Notes: generated by a model from the letters alone, not told the origin. Positions 25,202-34,800 are shown, numbered from the stretch's first letter. The stretch: DNA of 64,000 nt from Vibrio sp. FE10 (GCF_030297155.1 NZ_AP028068.1:1798001-1862000), one strand, 5' to 3'. Numbers and translations are program-made.

Positions 25202-25876
25202 TTACACTTCCTCTATGTGACCGACATGCATTTTCAAGGTTCTTTGGCAACGCTGTGCGAGTTTAGGGTCGTGCGTGACGAGAACAAGCGTGGTGCCGTG
25301 CGATGAATTGAGTTCAAACAACAACTCGACGATTTTCGCTGCGGTTTGTTGGTCTAGGTTGCCCGTTGGTTCATCGGCAAACAAAATTTTAGGCTTAATC
25401 ATAAACGCACGAGCCAATGCGACCCTTTGTTGTTCGCCACCTGACAGTTGAGATGGCAAGTGATCAAGCCTATCTTTCAAACCCACTGATTCAAGCAAAG
25501 CTGTCGCGCGTTCGATGTCTTCGTCTTCACCTTTCAATAGACAAGGTAGCGTGACGTTTTGCAGAGCAGAAAGGCTTGGAATCAATAAGAAGCTTTGGAA
25601 AACAAATCCAACGGATTCACTGCGGATCTTGGCTCTCGCTTCATCGTCCAGCTGTGATAGAGGTTGGCCTAACAAACTGATTTCGCCAGTAGTTGGCACA
25701 TCGAGCCCTGCAAGCAGTGTCATTAACGTGGATTTACCCGCACCTGAAGTACCGACAATTGCAACCGTTTCACCCTCACGAATATCGATATCAACTTGCT
25801 CTAAGATTGTTAAATGTTCTTGATTAGTAGACACTGTCTTGGAAACAGCTTCTGCTTTTATGATGGATGTATGCAT
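25202..25876 (-). CDS. ybbA: ABC transporter ATPase, YbbA-like
   Basis: A 224-aa ATP-binding subunit of the LolD/MacB subfamily. Walker A is GTSGAGKS, the Q-loop FVFQSFLLIP, the signature LSGGEQQRVALARA, Walker B ILFADEPTGNLD and the H-loop VLVTHD. It energises the YbbP-like permease encoded one base downstream. Its start codon at 25876 overlaps the start codon of the divergent tesA gene (shared CATG), so each promoter must lie inside the other gene. The same divergent tesA-ybbAP arrangement is found in E. coli. Confidence 0.9.
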   Translation of the reverse strand: MHTSIIKAEAVSKTVSTNQEHLTILEQVDIDIREGETVAIVGTSGAGKSTLMTLLAGLDVPTTGEISLLGQPLSQLDDEARAKIRSESVGFVFQSFLLIPSLSALQNVTLPCLLKGEDEDIERATALLESVGLKDRLDHLPSQLSGGEQQRVALARAFMIKPKILFADEPTGNLDQQTAAKIVELLFELNSSHGTTLVLVTHDPKLAQRCQRTLKMHVGHIEEV

Positions 25877-26498
25877 GACTCGACTAATTTCCTTTTTATT
25901 TTTTATTTTATTTTCAACCGCTTCGTTAGCTCAAAGCTCTACGTCAGCTCAAGTTTCCAAGTTATTGGTACTTGGCGATAGCTTGAGTGCGGGTTACAAC
26001 ATGGATATCAAGCAAAGCTGGCCAAGTTTGTTGCCAGACGCATTGGAAAAACATGATAAAACCGTGAACGTGGTCAACGGCAGTATTTCTGGTGACACAA
26101 CGGGCAATGGCTTAGCGCGTTTACCGCAACTGCTTGAAGAACATGCCCCAGACACCGTTCTTATTGAACTTGGCGCAAATGATGGACTGCGTGGCTTCCC
26201 ACCTAAGCTTATGTCTGCGAATCTGGATCAGATCATCGAGCAAGTAAAAGCTGCGGGCGCGAAACCAATTATGATGCAGATTAAAATCCCACCTAACTAC
26301 GGCAAACGTTACAACGAACAATTCGAGTACGTTTTTACATCGCTGTCTGATCAACAAGACGTGCCACTTTTGCCCTTTTTCCTTGAGCACATCATCCTCA
26401 AACCTGAGTGGATGATGAACGATGGACTGCATCCAAAACCAGAAGCTCAACCTTGGATCGCTGAATTCGTCGCCGAAGAATTATATCAGTATCTTTAG
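25875..26498 (+). CDS. tesA: Acyl-CoA thioesterase I / lysophospholipase L1
   Basis: A 207-aa SGNH hydrolase exported to the periplasm, which cleaves acyl thioesters and lysophospholipids. The signal peptide is MTRLISFLFFILFSTASLAQ. The catalytic blocks are GDSLSAGY (nucleophile serine), SISGDTTGNG (glycine), GANDGLRG (asparagine) and DGLHPKPEAQ (aspartate and histidine). An upstream extension to 25839 exists but would precede the signal peptide, so ATG 25875 is used. The gene is divergent from ybbA with overlapping start codons. Confidence 0.92.
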   Translation: MTRLISFLFFILFSTASLAQSSTSAQVSKLLVLGDSLSAGYNMDIKQSWPSLLPDALEKHDKTVNVVNGSISGDTTGNGLARLPQLLEEHAPDTVLIELGANDGLRGFPPKLMSANLDQIIEQVKAAGAKPIMMQIKIPPNYGKRYNEQFEYVFTSLSDQQDVPLLPFFLEHIILKPEWMMNDGLHPKPEAQPWIAEFVAEELYQYL

Positions 26499-26579
26499 GT
26501 TTTAATGGTCTAGCTCAATAAATTTTACACAGCTTTACGTTAGCCTGAGTGCATATCACCGTTAACTGTAAGGTTATTT

Positions 26580-27779
26580 ATGCTGATCGAACCTATTATC
26601 AAGGGTGTGGTAGCCAAAAGCGCTCACCCTATTGGCTGTCAAGAAGCCGTAAAGCAACAGATCAAATTTGTTAAGAGTGCGCCGCAAATCAAAGATGGCC
26701 CTAAACGAGTCCTGATCATCGGCGCATCCTCTGGCTTCGGCCTTGCCGCTCGTATCGCCCTTACCTTTGGCGGTGCAAAAGCTGACACCATCGGCGTCTC
26801 ATTCGAGCGCGGTCCTAATGAAAAATCCTTAGGCAGTGCTGGTTGGTACAACAACATTTACTTCAGAAAAGAAGCCGAACGAGAGCAGCGTACTGCGATC
26901 AACATCGTTGGCGATGCCTTTTCACAAGAAACACGCTCACAAGTTGTCGAAGCCATCGAAACTTACTTCGAAGGTGAAGTGGATCTGATTATCTACAGCT
27001 TAGCCGCTGGTGTTAGACCAAAACCTGATTCTGAAGAGTTCTGGCGTTCTGCGATCAAGCCAATCGGTGAAAGCGTCACTGGTGCGACTATATCTCTTGA
27101 GCACGATCATTGGGTAACCAACACGCTTGAAGCAGCAACCGAAGAAGAAGCTGAAAGCACACTCAAAGTCATGGGTGGCGAAGACTGGGAAAACTGGATA
27201 GATGAGCTGATCAACGCTGAATCTATTGCTCCAGGCTGTAAAACCATCGCATTTTCTTACGTTGGTCCAGAAGTGACGCACCCTATCTACTTAGACGGTA
27301 CTTTAGGACGCGCTAAGATCGACCTTCATCAAACCAGCCATGCGCTGAATCTTGAGCTAGCCAACTTCGGCGGTAATGCTTACGCGACCGTGTGTAAGGC
27401 ATTGGTAACCAAAGCGAGTGTATTCATTCCGGGTTTAAGCCCCTACTTACTTGCTTTATATAAAGTGATGAAAGAGAAAGAAACCCACGAAGGTTGTATC
27501 GAACAGATGCAGCGCTTGTTTAGCTGCAAACTGTATGGTCAGGAAAAAGTGCCACTTGATGGTGAACGACTAGTACGAATGGACGAATGGGAACTCGACC
27601 CCGAAACCCAAGCTCACGTGACTGAGTTGCTTGAAGCGATGGACGAAAACAACTTCCAATCCATCGGCGACTATCAAGGTTTTAAAGAAGAGTTTTTACA
27701 GTTGAACGGGTTTGCTCAACCATCGGTAGACTATAACCAGAAACTTAACACTCAAGATTTTATAAAGTTAAAGCCTTAA
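26580..27779 (+). CDS. fabV: Enoyl-ACP reductase FabV
   Basis: A 399-aa NADH-dependent reductase for the last step of fatty acid elongation. The NAD-binding segment is IIGASSGFGLAARIAL, located in the N-terminal third. The catalytic Tyr-x8-Lys motif that defines FabV reads IYLDGTLGRAK. The length is typical and longer than FabI enzymes. FabV was first described in Vibrio cholerae and confers intrinsic triclosan tolerance. It stands as a single gene with a strong terminator. Confidence 0.95.
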   Translation: MLIEPIIKGVVAKSAHPIGCQEAVKQQIKFVKSAPQIKDGPKRVLIIGASSGFGLAARIALTFGGAKADTIGVSFERGPNEKSLGSAGWYNNIYFRKEAEREQRTAINIVGDAFSQETRSQVVEAIETYFEGEVDLIIYSLAAGVRPKPDSEEFWRSAIKPIGESVTGATISLEHDHWVTNTLEAATEEEAESTLKVMGGEDWENWIDELINAESIAPGCKTIAFSYVGPEVTHPIYLDGTLGRAKIDLHQTSHALNLELANFGGNAYATVCKALVTKASVFIPGLSPYLLALYKVMKEKETHEGCIEQMQRLFSCKLYGQEKVPLDGERLVRMDEWELDPETQAHVTELLEAMDENNFQSIGDYQGFKEEFLQLNGFAQPSVDYNQKLNTQDFIKLKP

Positions 27780-27819
27780 TCGAAACTTATCTCATTACTG
27801 AGACCCGGATTCACATTTG

Positions 27820-27850
27820 AAAACCTCTGCAAAATTGCAGAGGTTTTTTT
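27820..27850 (+). terminator. Terminator behind fabV
   Basis: AACCTCTGCA pairs with TGCAGAGGTT and is followed by a run of seven T, about 45 bp behind the stop codon. Confidence 0.9.
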
Positions 27851-27958
27851 CTGCAACTTTTCTTATACTTAATTAACGTAATATTCACAGGCTATTTGGT
27901 TTCATCATAATTAACACAGGATGTGTTGATGCATTAAGCATAATTGACTCGGAGTCAT

Positions 27959-29866
27959 ATGAAGAAAATTAAAACTCTAGATTTAGACATCCCAGACGAC
28001 ATGAAATCCGGTTGGCAAAATATTGTCGACTTGCTGGCTCAGATCACTCAAGTTCCAGCCGCTCTCATCATGCGTGTCCATAGTAACTCCATCGAAGTTT
28101 TTTCAACCAGCCGTAGCGAAAATAATCCCTATGCCCAAGGCGACTCAGAAACATTAGGCAATGGGTTGTACTGCGAGAGCGTCATGGAATCTCAGCAACA
28201 TCTCGTTGTTCCTAACGCCTTGGCTGATCCCGAGTGGGAAGATAACCCTGATATCAAACTGGGTTTGGTCTCGTATTGTGGTATTCCGTTACTTTGGCCG
28301 AATGGCGAGTTGTTCGGTACGATCTGCATCTTAGACTCTAAAGAAAACCACTACACGCCTACCTATATCAAGTTACTCGAAAGCTTTCGTACTTCAATCG
28401 AGTCTCAACTCAAGACTTTGTTTCAGCACGCGAAATTGACTCAGATGAATGAAGAGTTAAAAAACCGCGTTTACACTCGAACGAAAGATCTTGCGAGCCT
28501 GAACTACTCACTCAACCAAGAGATTGATAAACGCAAAGCGGCTGAACAGAAAATCAATTTTCAGAAGAACCACGATCTTGGTACTGGCTTTTTGAATCGC
28601 AACGCATTTGAGTCTCGCTTAAACCAAAGGTTGTCTACACAGAATAGACTGACCGATTGTTCATACGCTGTCATTCATATCGGTTTTACCAATGGTCGAC
28701 GTATCCAAGCACGTTACGGTTATAACGCATTAGACCAAGTGCTGGTTGAATACCGTCAGCGAATCGAAAGCATCTCCGATGTTGAAGTGTTCACGGCGCG
28801 CCCTACTTCTGTCGATCTCGTATTGGCGTTCAGCGTTAAGGATTTACAACATCGCCTCGAGGAATTGTGCAAGAGCTTGGTTAATGTTGGTCATTCAGAG
28901 TTCGCCATAGATAATGACAAGGTTCATTTGCATGCATTTATTGGCATTGCGATAACTGACAACGAAGACGATGCTGAAAGTGCGCTCCAGAAATCGTCAG
29001 AAGCGATGCTTGCCTGTAAAGACTCGGGGCAAAAATTTGCTTATTACTCTCAGTCACATACCGAAGAGCAAAGTCACCTGAACAAGATCGAAGGTTATTT
29101 GTTACACGCCGTTCGTAATGATGACTTGATGCTCTATTTCCAGCCGAAAGTCTGCCCGCTCACTCATCGATGGGTTGGCGCAGAAGCACTGTTACGCTGG
29201 AGGCACCCAGTTCTTGGTGATATCTCTAATGAAACCTTGATTCACATGGCAGAACAGAATGGTTTGATCTTCGAGGTTGGTAGCTTTGTATTGCGTAACG
29301 CGATTGAAAAAGCCAAAGAGTGGTCGCAATACGTTGATGATTTCAAAATGGCTGTCAATGTGTCTGCCGTTCAACTCAAGAACGTACATTTTGCCGAGCA
29401 GGTTATCCACCTCCTAGAAACCTATCACCTTGAACCGCACTTTTTAGAACTTGAGGTCACTGAAAGCGGTCTTATTGCTGACGAAGTGGTTGCTAAGAAC
29501 ACCTTGGAATCTCTGCATGATATCGGTGTTACATTGTCACTTGATGACTTCGGTACGGGCTATGCCTCATTTAGCTACCTTAAGAAATTCCCATTTGACG
29601 CGATCAAAATCGATAAGAGCTTTGTCGACCAAATGTTGAACTCAAGTGAAGACAAAGAGATTGTTCGTTCTATTGTTCAAATTGCTAAAAAGCTCGACTT
29701 AAAAGTCACCATCGAAGGCATTGAATCAGAAGTTCAGGAGCAATTCATCGTTGAGGAAGGTTGCGATGTTGGACAAGGTTACCTCTACGGTAAGCCGATG
29801 CCCGGGCAAGAATTCGAACACAGCTTAGTCAATCAAAACTATTTGGGGTCAACCCGTTACGCTTAA
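27959..29866 (+). CDS. GAF - degenerate GGDEF - EAL signalling protein
   Basis: A 635-aa cytoplasmic protein with an N-terminal GAF domain (about 15-150), a coiled segment, a GGDEF-like domain and a C-terminal EAL domain (about 375-625). In the GGDEF position the motif reads ARPTSVDLVLAF, so the cyclase half lacks the catalytic signature. The EAL half keeps its key motifs: AEALLRW, LEVTES, SLDDFGTGYASF and IKIDKSFV. It therefore probably degrades cyclic di-GMP in response to a small ligand or redox signal bound by GAF. ATG 27959 is chosen because CGGAG lies just upstream; the open frame extends to TTG 27944. Confidence 0.85.
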   Translation: MKKIKTLDLDIPDDMKSGWQNIVDLLAQITQVPAALIMRVHSNSIEVFSTSRSENNPYAQGDSETLGNGLYCESVMESQQHLVVPNALADPEWEDNPDIKLGLVSYCGIPLLWPNGELFGTICILDSKENHYTPTYIKLLESFRTSIESQLKTLFQHAKLTQMNEELKNRVYTRTKDLASLNYSLNQEIDKRKAAEQKINFQKNHDLGTGFLNRNAFESRLNQRLSTQNRLTDCSYAVIHIGFTNGRRIQARYGYNALDQVLVEYRQRIESISDVEVFTARPTSVDLVLAFSVKDLQHRLEELCKSLVNVGHSEFAIDNDKVHLHAFIGIAITDNEDDAESALQKSSEAMLACKDSGQKFAYYSQSHTEEQSHLNKIEGYLLHAVRNDDLMLYFQPKVCPLTHRWVGAEALLRWRHPVLGDISNETLIHMAEQNGLIFEVGSFVLRNAIEKAKEWSQYVDDFKMAVNVSAVQLKNVHFAEQVIHLLETYHLEPHFLELEVTESGLIADEVVAKNTLESLHDIGVTLSLDDFGTGYASFSYLKKFPFDAIKIDKSFVDQMLNSSEDKEIVRSIVQIAKKLDLKVTIEGIESEVQEQFIVEEGCDVGQGYLYGKPMPGQEFEHSLVNQNYLGSTRYA

Positions 29867-29985
29867 AGCGAAAAAGAGCAGTTTGTTTTGGATTTAGGTC
29901 TACTTTCTCTTTACTCTAAAGGTGGTGATTTTTATAATCGCCGCCTTTCTGTTTTTATCTTCCCTTTATATAGGCATTCCTCGTT

Positions 29986-31665
29986 ATGGATCAGTTGACT
30001 GCAAAGCTTAAAAAGCTCGAAAAACAAAACTTCCGCGCATATCAACAAATTAAAGGTCAATACGACTTTGCTGATTTCGAATTACACATCGACCACGTTC
30101 AAGGTGACCCGTACGCATCTTCTTCACGTTTTCGCGCAACACGCGCTTGGTCGTTAACAGGGTTAGGTTGGCTGAAAGAAAAGTCTTACGAATACCAAGT
30201 AGCAGCTCGTGATTTTATTGCACGTAGCTTCTCTGAATTTGCTAAGCAAGAAGCGACCGTGTCTATCGCATTAACGGGTCAAACTGTTTTGGATAACACC
30301 GCTGTGGTTTTCACCGAGCACGGTATCGAAATCCGCTTTCGTATCAACCTACCTGCCGATGGTCGTAGTATTCTTGCAAAGAAAGCAATCAACATCATTA
30401 CGTTCTATTTACCTAAGTTTATTCGTCGTGCAACGCTTGAACGCGAACTTAACATTGAAGCGATGATTAAGCATTGTGAAGCTGTTGAAGACCAAGACGC
30501 TTTACGCGCTCAATTGGAAGAAAACAACCTAGCGGCATTCGTAGCAAATGGCAGCATATTACCTCGTATCGCAGGTAACTGTGATTTACCAATGAAAGGC
30601 GCGGTTCCTTTCCTAGCACCAGAGTCTTTGAGTGTTACCTTAAACACCCCAAACCAAGGTGATGTAACTGGTTTAGGCATTCCTAAAGGTATTACACTGA
30701 TCGTTGGTGGTGGTTTCCATGGTAAATCTACACTATTGAACGCTGTTGAACGTTCTATCTACAACCATATTCCTGGCGATGGTCGTGAAGGCATCGTGAC
30801 GGCTACTGATACGATGAAGATCCGCGCGGAAGATGGCCGATGTGTACATAACCTGAATCTTTCAAACTACATCAACCATTTACCGATGCAGAAAGACACG
30901 TCTGATTTCAGCACACAAGATGCATCAGGTTCTACATCGCAAGCGGCTTGGCTACAAGAATCTATTGAAGCAGGTGTACAAACGCTCCTTATCGATGAAG
31001 ACACGTCAGCGACTAACTTCATGATTCGTGACGAGCGTATGCAAGCGCTAGTATCGAAAGGGGCTGAGCCTATCACTCCACTTGTTGACCGTATTGGCCA
31101 ACTTCGCGAAGAGATGGACATCTCGACTATCGTGGTAATGGGTGGTTCTGGCGATTACTTAGATGTGGCTGACACTGTGATTCAAATGCACGACTACCAA
31201 GCGGTAGACGTAACTGAAAAAGCACAAGAAGTCATTGCTCAACACCCTACTCAGCGAACTAACGAATGTGAGACGGCATTAGAGACGTTTGTTCCTCGCT
31301 CGTTAAACCGCGCAGCACTGATGAACATTCTTACTGACGGTAAATTCCGAGTTAACGCGAAAGGCAAAGAGTCACTGCGTTTTGGTAAGGAATTCGCAGA
31401 CCTTTCTGCATTAGAGCAGTTAGAGTCAACTTCAGAAGTGAACGCGATTGGTTGGGCTTGGTTCCAGTTTGCACAAACTCCAGGCTGGTCAAACAACCCC
31501 GCTAAAGAGTTTAGCGCTATCTTAAGCGATGAGTGGCACGTGAACATGCCAAACTACGGTGACTTGGCGAAGCCAAGAGTATTAGATGTAATGGCTGCAC
31601 TAAACCGTATGCGTAAATCTCAGTTCAAACCTTCGAACTCGAACTCGAACTCGAACTCGAACTAA
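29986..31665 (+). CDS. ABC-class ATPase of the COG3044 type
   Basis: A 559-aa soluble protein of the conserved 'ABC-ATPase domain-containing' family. The N-terminal ~190 residues are a family-specific domain (YQQIKGQYDF, DPYASSSRFR). The ATPase follows: Walker A is GGGFHGKSTLLNAVE, and the signature-like SGSTSQAAWLQESIEAG is followed by a Walker B TLLIDEDTSATNFM. No membrane segment or partner permease is present. The family may act in RNA or stress biology, but its function is not established. The protein ends in an unusual Asn-Ser repeat encoded by a hexanucleotide tandem repeat. Confidence 0.82.
   Translation: MDQLTAKLKKLEKQNFRAYQQIKGQYDFADFELHIDHVQGDPYASSSRFRATRAWSLTGLGWLKEKSYEYQVAARDFIARSFSEFAKQEATVSIALTGQTVLDNTAVVFTEHGIEIRFRINLPADGRSILAKKAINIITFYLPKFIRRATLERELNIEAMIKHCEAVEDQDALRAQLEENNLAAFVANGSILPRIAGNCDLPMKGAVPFLAPESLSVTLNTPNQGDVTGLGIPKGITLIVGGGFHGKSTLLNAVERSIYNHIPGDGREGIVTATDTMKIRAEDGRCVHNLNLSNYINHLPMQKDTSDFSTQDASGSTSQAAWLQESIEAGVQTLLIDEDTSATNFMIRDERMQALVSKGAEPITPLVDRIGQLREEMDISTIVVMGGSGDYLDVADTVIQMHDYQAVDVTEKAQEVIAQHPTQRTNECETALETFVPRSLNRAALMNILTDGKFRVNAKGKESLRFGKEFADLSALEQLESTSEVNAIGWAWFQFAQTPGWSNNPAKEFSAILSDEWHVNMPNYGDLAKPRVLDVMAALNRMRKSQFKPSNSNSNSNSN
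31633..31662 (+). repeat. Hexanucleotide tandem repeat at the 3' end of the ATPase gene
   Basis: Five perfect copies of TCGAAC run directly into the stop codon, coding for the alternating Asn-Ser tail. Changes in copy number keep the frame, so the tail length can vary. Confidence 0.85.
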
Positions 31666-31697
31666 TATCTTGCGTTAAGTTAACCTTATCTCGTACT

Positions 31698-31728
31698 ACG
31701 GCTCTCATTTATGAGGGCCGTTTTTTTT
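31698..31728 (+). terminator. Terminator behind the ABC-type ATPase gene
   Basis: ACGGCTCTCAT and ATGAGGGCCGT form a stem (one G-T pair) followed by eight T. The rest of the 308-bp stretch up to the PBP2 gene is AT-rich and shows no gene. Confidence 0.85.
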
Positions 31729-31973
31729 GAGCTTGAATCTACCTCGAACTTGTATTCTCAATACACGTATTCCGAATACAAATAATTCAATTACTTGATT
31801 CTTAATTAATAGATTATCAACACGTTGAATGCTGAGCAGTCTTACATTCGCCATACGTTGATTTATCTCTGAAATACCAAGAATCATGACACAGCTTTTA
31901 CAAAGCCCTAGTGATATTCGGATAAAGTCCCGACACCACGAAGTGTAACTAAATGTAAAAGCCTGAGGTTTTG

Positions 31974-33872
31974 ATGAACCACAAACGCGTAAAAATGCGT
32001 GATCATAAAAGTGAAGTAAACCTGTTTCGAAATCGAGTCATCGTTGCGTTTGTAGGGATCATGGTCTTCACCCTCGTTTTAATCGGAAACCTATACAGGC
32101 TCCAAGTTCAAGACTTCAAAAGTTATCAAACTCGAGCTGACGGCAACCGAATCAAGGTACTCCCTATCGCTCCAACGCGTGGGCTGATCTACGATCGCAA
32201 TGGCGTATTACTCGCTGAAAACCAACTCATCTTTGATTTAATCATGATTCCTGAGAAAACGGATGACGTTGATACCATGCTCAGCAAGCTCAACAAATTC
32301 ATCCCTCTTGATGATGAACAAATCGAGCGTTTCAAAAAGCGTTATCACAATACACGTCGTTTTAAGCCAGTGACCATTTTGGAAGATCTGAGCGAAGAAG
32401 AGATCGCCAAGTTTTCAGTTCAACAATACCAATTTCCAGGTTTATCCATCGATACCAACCTCAAGCGTTTTTACCCAAGTGGCGAGATACTTACCCACGT
32501 CTTAGGGTATGTCGCGCATATCAACGACAGTGACTTGAGAAAGCTTGATGAACAAGACAAAGAATCGAATTATCAAGCAACAACGGTTATCGGTAAGCTT
32601 GGTGTCGAACGATATTACGAAGACATACTTCATGGCACAAAAGGCTATCAAGAAGTTGAGGTAAACAGTCGCGGCCGTATTGTCAGAACCATTAAATATG
32701 TACCGCCAGTCGCAGGCAAAGACATTGTCCTGAACATCGACATTGAGCTGCAAAAATACGTGTTCGACCAACTCGATAACCGAACTGGCAGCGCTGTGAT
32801 TCTTGATCCTAAAGATAACAGTGTATTAGCAATGGCATCGAGCCCTAGCTATGACCCAAATCTGTTCGTGGACGGCATTTCGAGTAAAAACTATCAGACG
32901 TTATTGAATGATCCTGCTCACCCATTGGTAAATAGAACAACTTTAGGCGTTTACCCGCCCGCTTCGACCGTCAAACCATTTATGGCCGTTGCTGGTCTGC
33001 AAGAACATGTTATCTCTGAGCATACCATTCGTGATGATCATGGCTCATGGCAGATTCCCGGTTCTAAACCTAACTCCAAAGCGTGGCGAGATTGGAAACG
33101 TTGGGGTCACGGACCAGTTGATGTTACACAAGCAATTGAAGAATCAGTGGATTCATTCTTCTATCAAACGGCCTTTGATTTAGGTATCGACCGCATTTCA
33201 ACGTGGATGAACCGTTTTGGTTTTGGTAAGCCGACAGGCATCGATATCTACGAAGAAAGCAACGCCAACATGCCAACTCGTGATTGGAAAATGATGCGCT
33301 ACCGTACGCCATGGTATCAAGGTGACACCGTGCCGATTGGTATCGGACAAGGCTATTGGACATCGACTCCATTGCAACTTGCCAAAGCAACATCTGTATT
33401 GGTGAATCACGGTAAAGTAATGCCTCCACACATTCTAAGGGCAACGTTAGATCATGGAGAAGATTTCGATACGCAAACGCTCGTTGAGCCTAAGCAGATG
33501 ACATCGATTGAAGAAGTGCCCGATGAGATTTGGGATGTACCAATCAATGCGATGAGACTGGTAAATAACGGTAGTAGAGGCAGTGGTCGAAGAGCCTTTA
33601 AAGGTGCTGATTATGTGAGCGGTGGTAAATCAGGTACAGCGCAAGTATTCGACTTAGCGAAAGATCAGGTTTACAACTCGAAGAAGTTAGCACGTCACCT
33701 ACTCGACCACGCGCTTTATACCGCGTTTGCACCTTATGATAATCCTGAATACGTTGCGACAGTGGTTATTGAGCACGGTAACGGTGGTTCAAAAGTTGGT
33801 GCGCCATACATTCGTAAGGTACTCGATTACGCATTTGAGCATAAAAGTGGAGTGAGTAAAGACAACTCATAG
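31974..33872 (+). CDS. mrdA: Penicillin-binding protein 2, stand-alone copy
   Basis: A class B transpeptidase of 632 aa that cross-links peptidoglycan for cell elongation. It has one N-terminal TM helix (RVIVAFVGIMVFTLVLIGNL) and a non-catalytic dimerisation region (IAPTRGLIYDRNG). The transpeptidase domain carries the active-site PASTVK (Ser331, Lys334), SVD as the SxN-type motif, and GGKSGTAQ as the KSG motif. ATG 31974 follows GAGG by a good distance. In most gammaproteobacteria mrdA sits beside rodA and dacA; here it stands alone between an ATPase and a DnaJ-related gene, so this may be a second, accessory PBP2. Confidence 0.88.
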   Translation: MNHKRVKMRDHKSEVNLFRNRVIVAFVGIMVFTLVLIGNLYRLQVQDFKSYQTRADGNRIKVLPIAPTRGLIYDRNGVLLAENQLIFDLIMIPEKTDDVDTMLSKLNKFIPLDDEQIERFKKRYHNTRRFKPVTILEDLSEEEIAKFSVQQYQFPGLSIDTNLKRFYPSGEILTHVLGYVAHINDSDLRKLDEQDKESNYQATTVIGKLGVERYYEDILHGTKGYQEVEVNSRGRIVRTIKYVPPVAGKDIVLNIDIELQKYVFDQLDNRTGSAVILDPKDNSVLAMASSPSYDPNLFVDGISSKNYQTLLNDPAHPLVNRTTLGVYPPASTVKPFMAVAGLQEHVISEHTIRDDHGSWQIPGSKPNSKAWRDWKRWGHGPVDVTQAIEESVDSFFYQTAFDLGIDRISTWMNRFGFGKPTGIDIYEESNANMPTRDWKMMRYRTPWYQGDTVPIGIGQGYWTSTPLQLAKATSVLVNHGKVMPPHILRATLDHGEDFDTQTLVEPKQMTSIEEVPDEIWDVPINAMRLVNNGSRGSGRRAFKGADYVSGGKSGTAQVFDLAKDQVYNSKKLARHLLDHALYTAFAPYDNPEYVATVVIEHGNGGSKVGAPYIRKVLDYAFEHKSGVSKDNS

Positions 33873-33907
33873 CTCATTACTTATGGCTTATTAGTAGCAA
33901 TAAACAC

Positions 33908-33937
33908 AAAGCCCCACTAATCACATATGGGGCTTTC
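33908..33937 (+). terminator. Terminator behind PBP2
   Basis: AAAGCCCCA and TGGGGCTTT form a nine-base stem followed by CTTATTTC. It lies between convergent genes and could serve both. Confidence 0.75.
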
Positions 33938-33987
33938 TTATTTCTTCTGAGATCTTAGTAAATCAAGTGAGCTAAGTTTGAGAATTG

Positions 33988-34623
33988 TTATCTGCGCAAC
34001 ACATGCCATGCCTCGCACAATGTCTGAAACTTAGCTGTGTTGCCTTCATCCCTATCGGGGTGCCAACGTAGCGCAAGTCGTCGCCATCGTTTGCGAATCT
34101 CTTGTTGAGTCGAATCAAATGGCAACTCAAATAAACTGAGTGCATGGCTTCTGTCCATGTCCGTTTCACTGCCACCGACAAACTTCTTGTATCGAGTCCA
34201 AAACTCATTCAACAGCCTTTTGACTTCGCCCTCATCCGCTTCATAGTTGAGCCAGTTGATGTAGTAGTCACGTAATGGATCTTGAAGGTCGATGGTATGA
34301 GTGCTGCCATGATAACGACCGCTCATCAGTTCAATGTCCATGGCTTGAACCTGCAACCAACTGTCTGGATACAAGGTCTCTTGCAATTGATAGAGCGCAT
34401 TCATGATTAAGAAGTTTTTCTTAAACAGCTCTTTTTCAGGTACGGGATCTAACACAGGCACCAAACCGAGATCATTAAGGTGTGCTGCCAAGGTATGCAC
34501 TTTCCATCCACTTGGCTTTTGCTTAAGCACTTCCATAATTGGCCAAAGTAACGGATTTTCCATATGTGTTTGGAAATTAGGGCTAATATCCTGATGACTT
34601 GGTGATTCTGGGTTGTCTAACAT
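33988..34623 (-). CDS. DnaJ-related protein with a C-terminal J domain
   Basis: A 211-aa protein of the DNAJ-related family. The N-terminal ~130 residues (MENPLLWPIMEVLKQKP, VHTLAAHLNDLG) form the family-specific region. The J domain is at the extreme C-terminus: LFELPFDSTQQEIRKRWRRL and the essential HPD motif in LRWHPDRDEG. It probably recruits DnaK through the HPD motif to a particular client, since it lacks the glycine-rich and zinc-finger parts of classical DnaJ. Confidence 0.85.
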   Translation of the reverse strand: MLDNPESPSHQDISPNFQTHMENPLLWPIMEVLKQKPSGWKVHTLAAHLNDLGLVPVLDPVPEKELFKKNFLIMNALYQLQETLYPDSWLQVQAMDIELMSGRYHGSTHTIDLQDPLRDYYINWLNYEADEGEVKRLLNEFWTRYKKFVGGSETDMDRSHALSLFELPFDSTQQEIRKRWRRLALRWHPDRDEGNTAKFQTLCEAWHVLRR

Positions 34624-34738
34624 AATAAAGTAGGCCCGTTGCCATATGCATTTGAGTGTCTTATTAATTGAAAGCGATTTACGCCAGTTTGTCGAGTTTC
34701 AAATCAAATAAACATCAATCCGTTGCACCAGATACACA

Positions 34739-34762
34739 AAAGGCCAGCATTACGCTAGCCTT
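34739..34762 (-). terminator. Terminator behind the 2-oxoglutarate oxygenase gene
   Basis: AAGGCCAGC and GCTAGCCTT form a stem with one mismatch around ATTAC. On the minus strand it is followed by TTTTGTG, about 40 bp behind the stop codon. Confidence 0.65.
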
Positions 34763-34800
34763 CAAGAATATACAGTTTAACTGATATAAGCTTTAACTGA

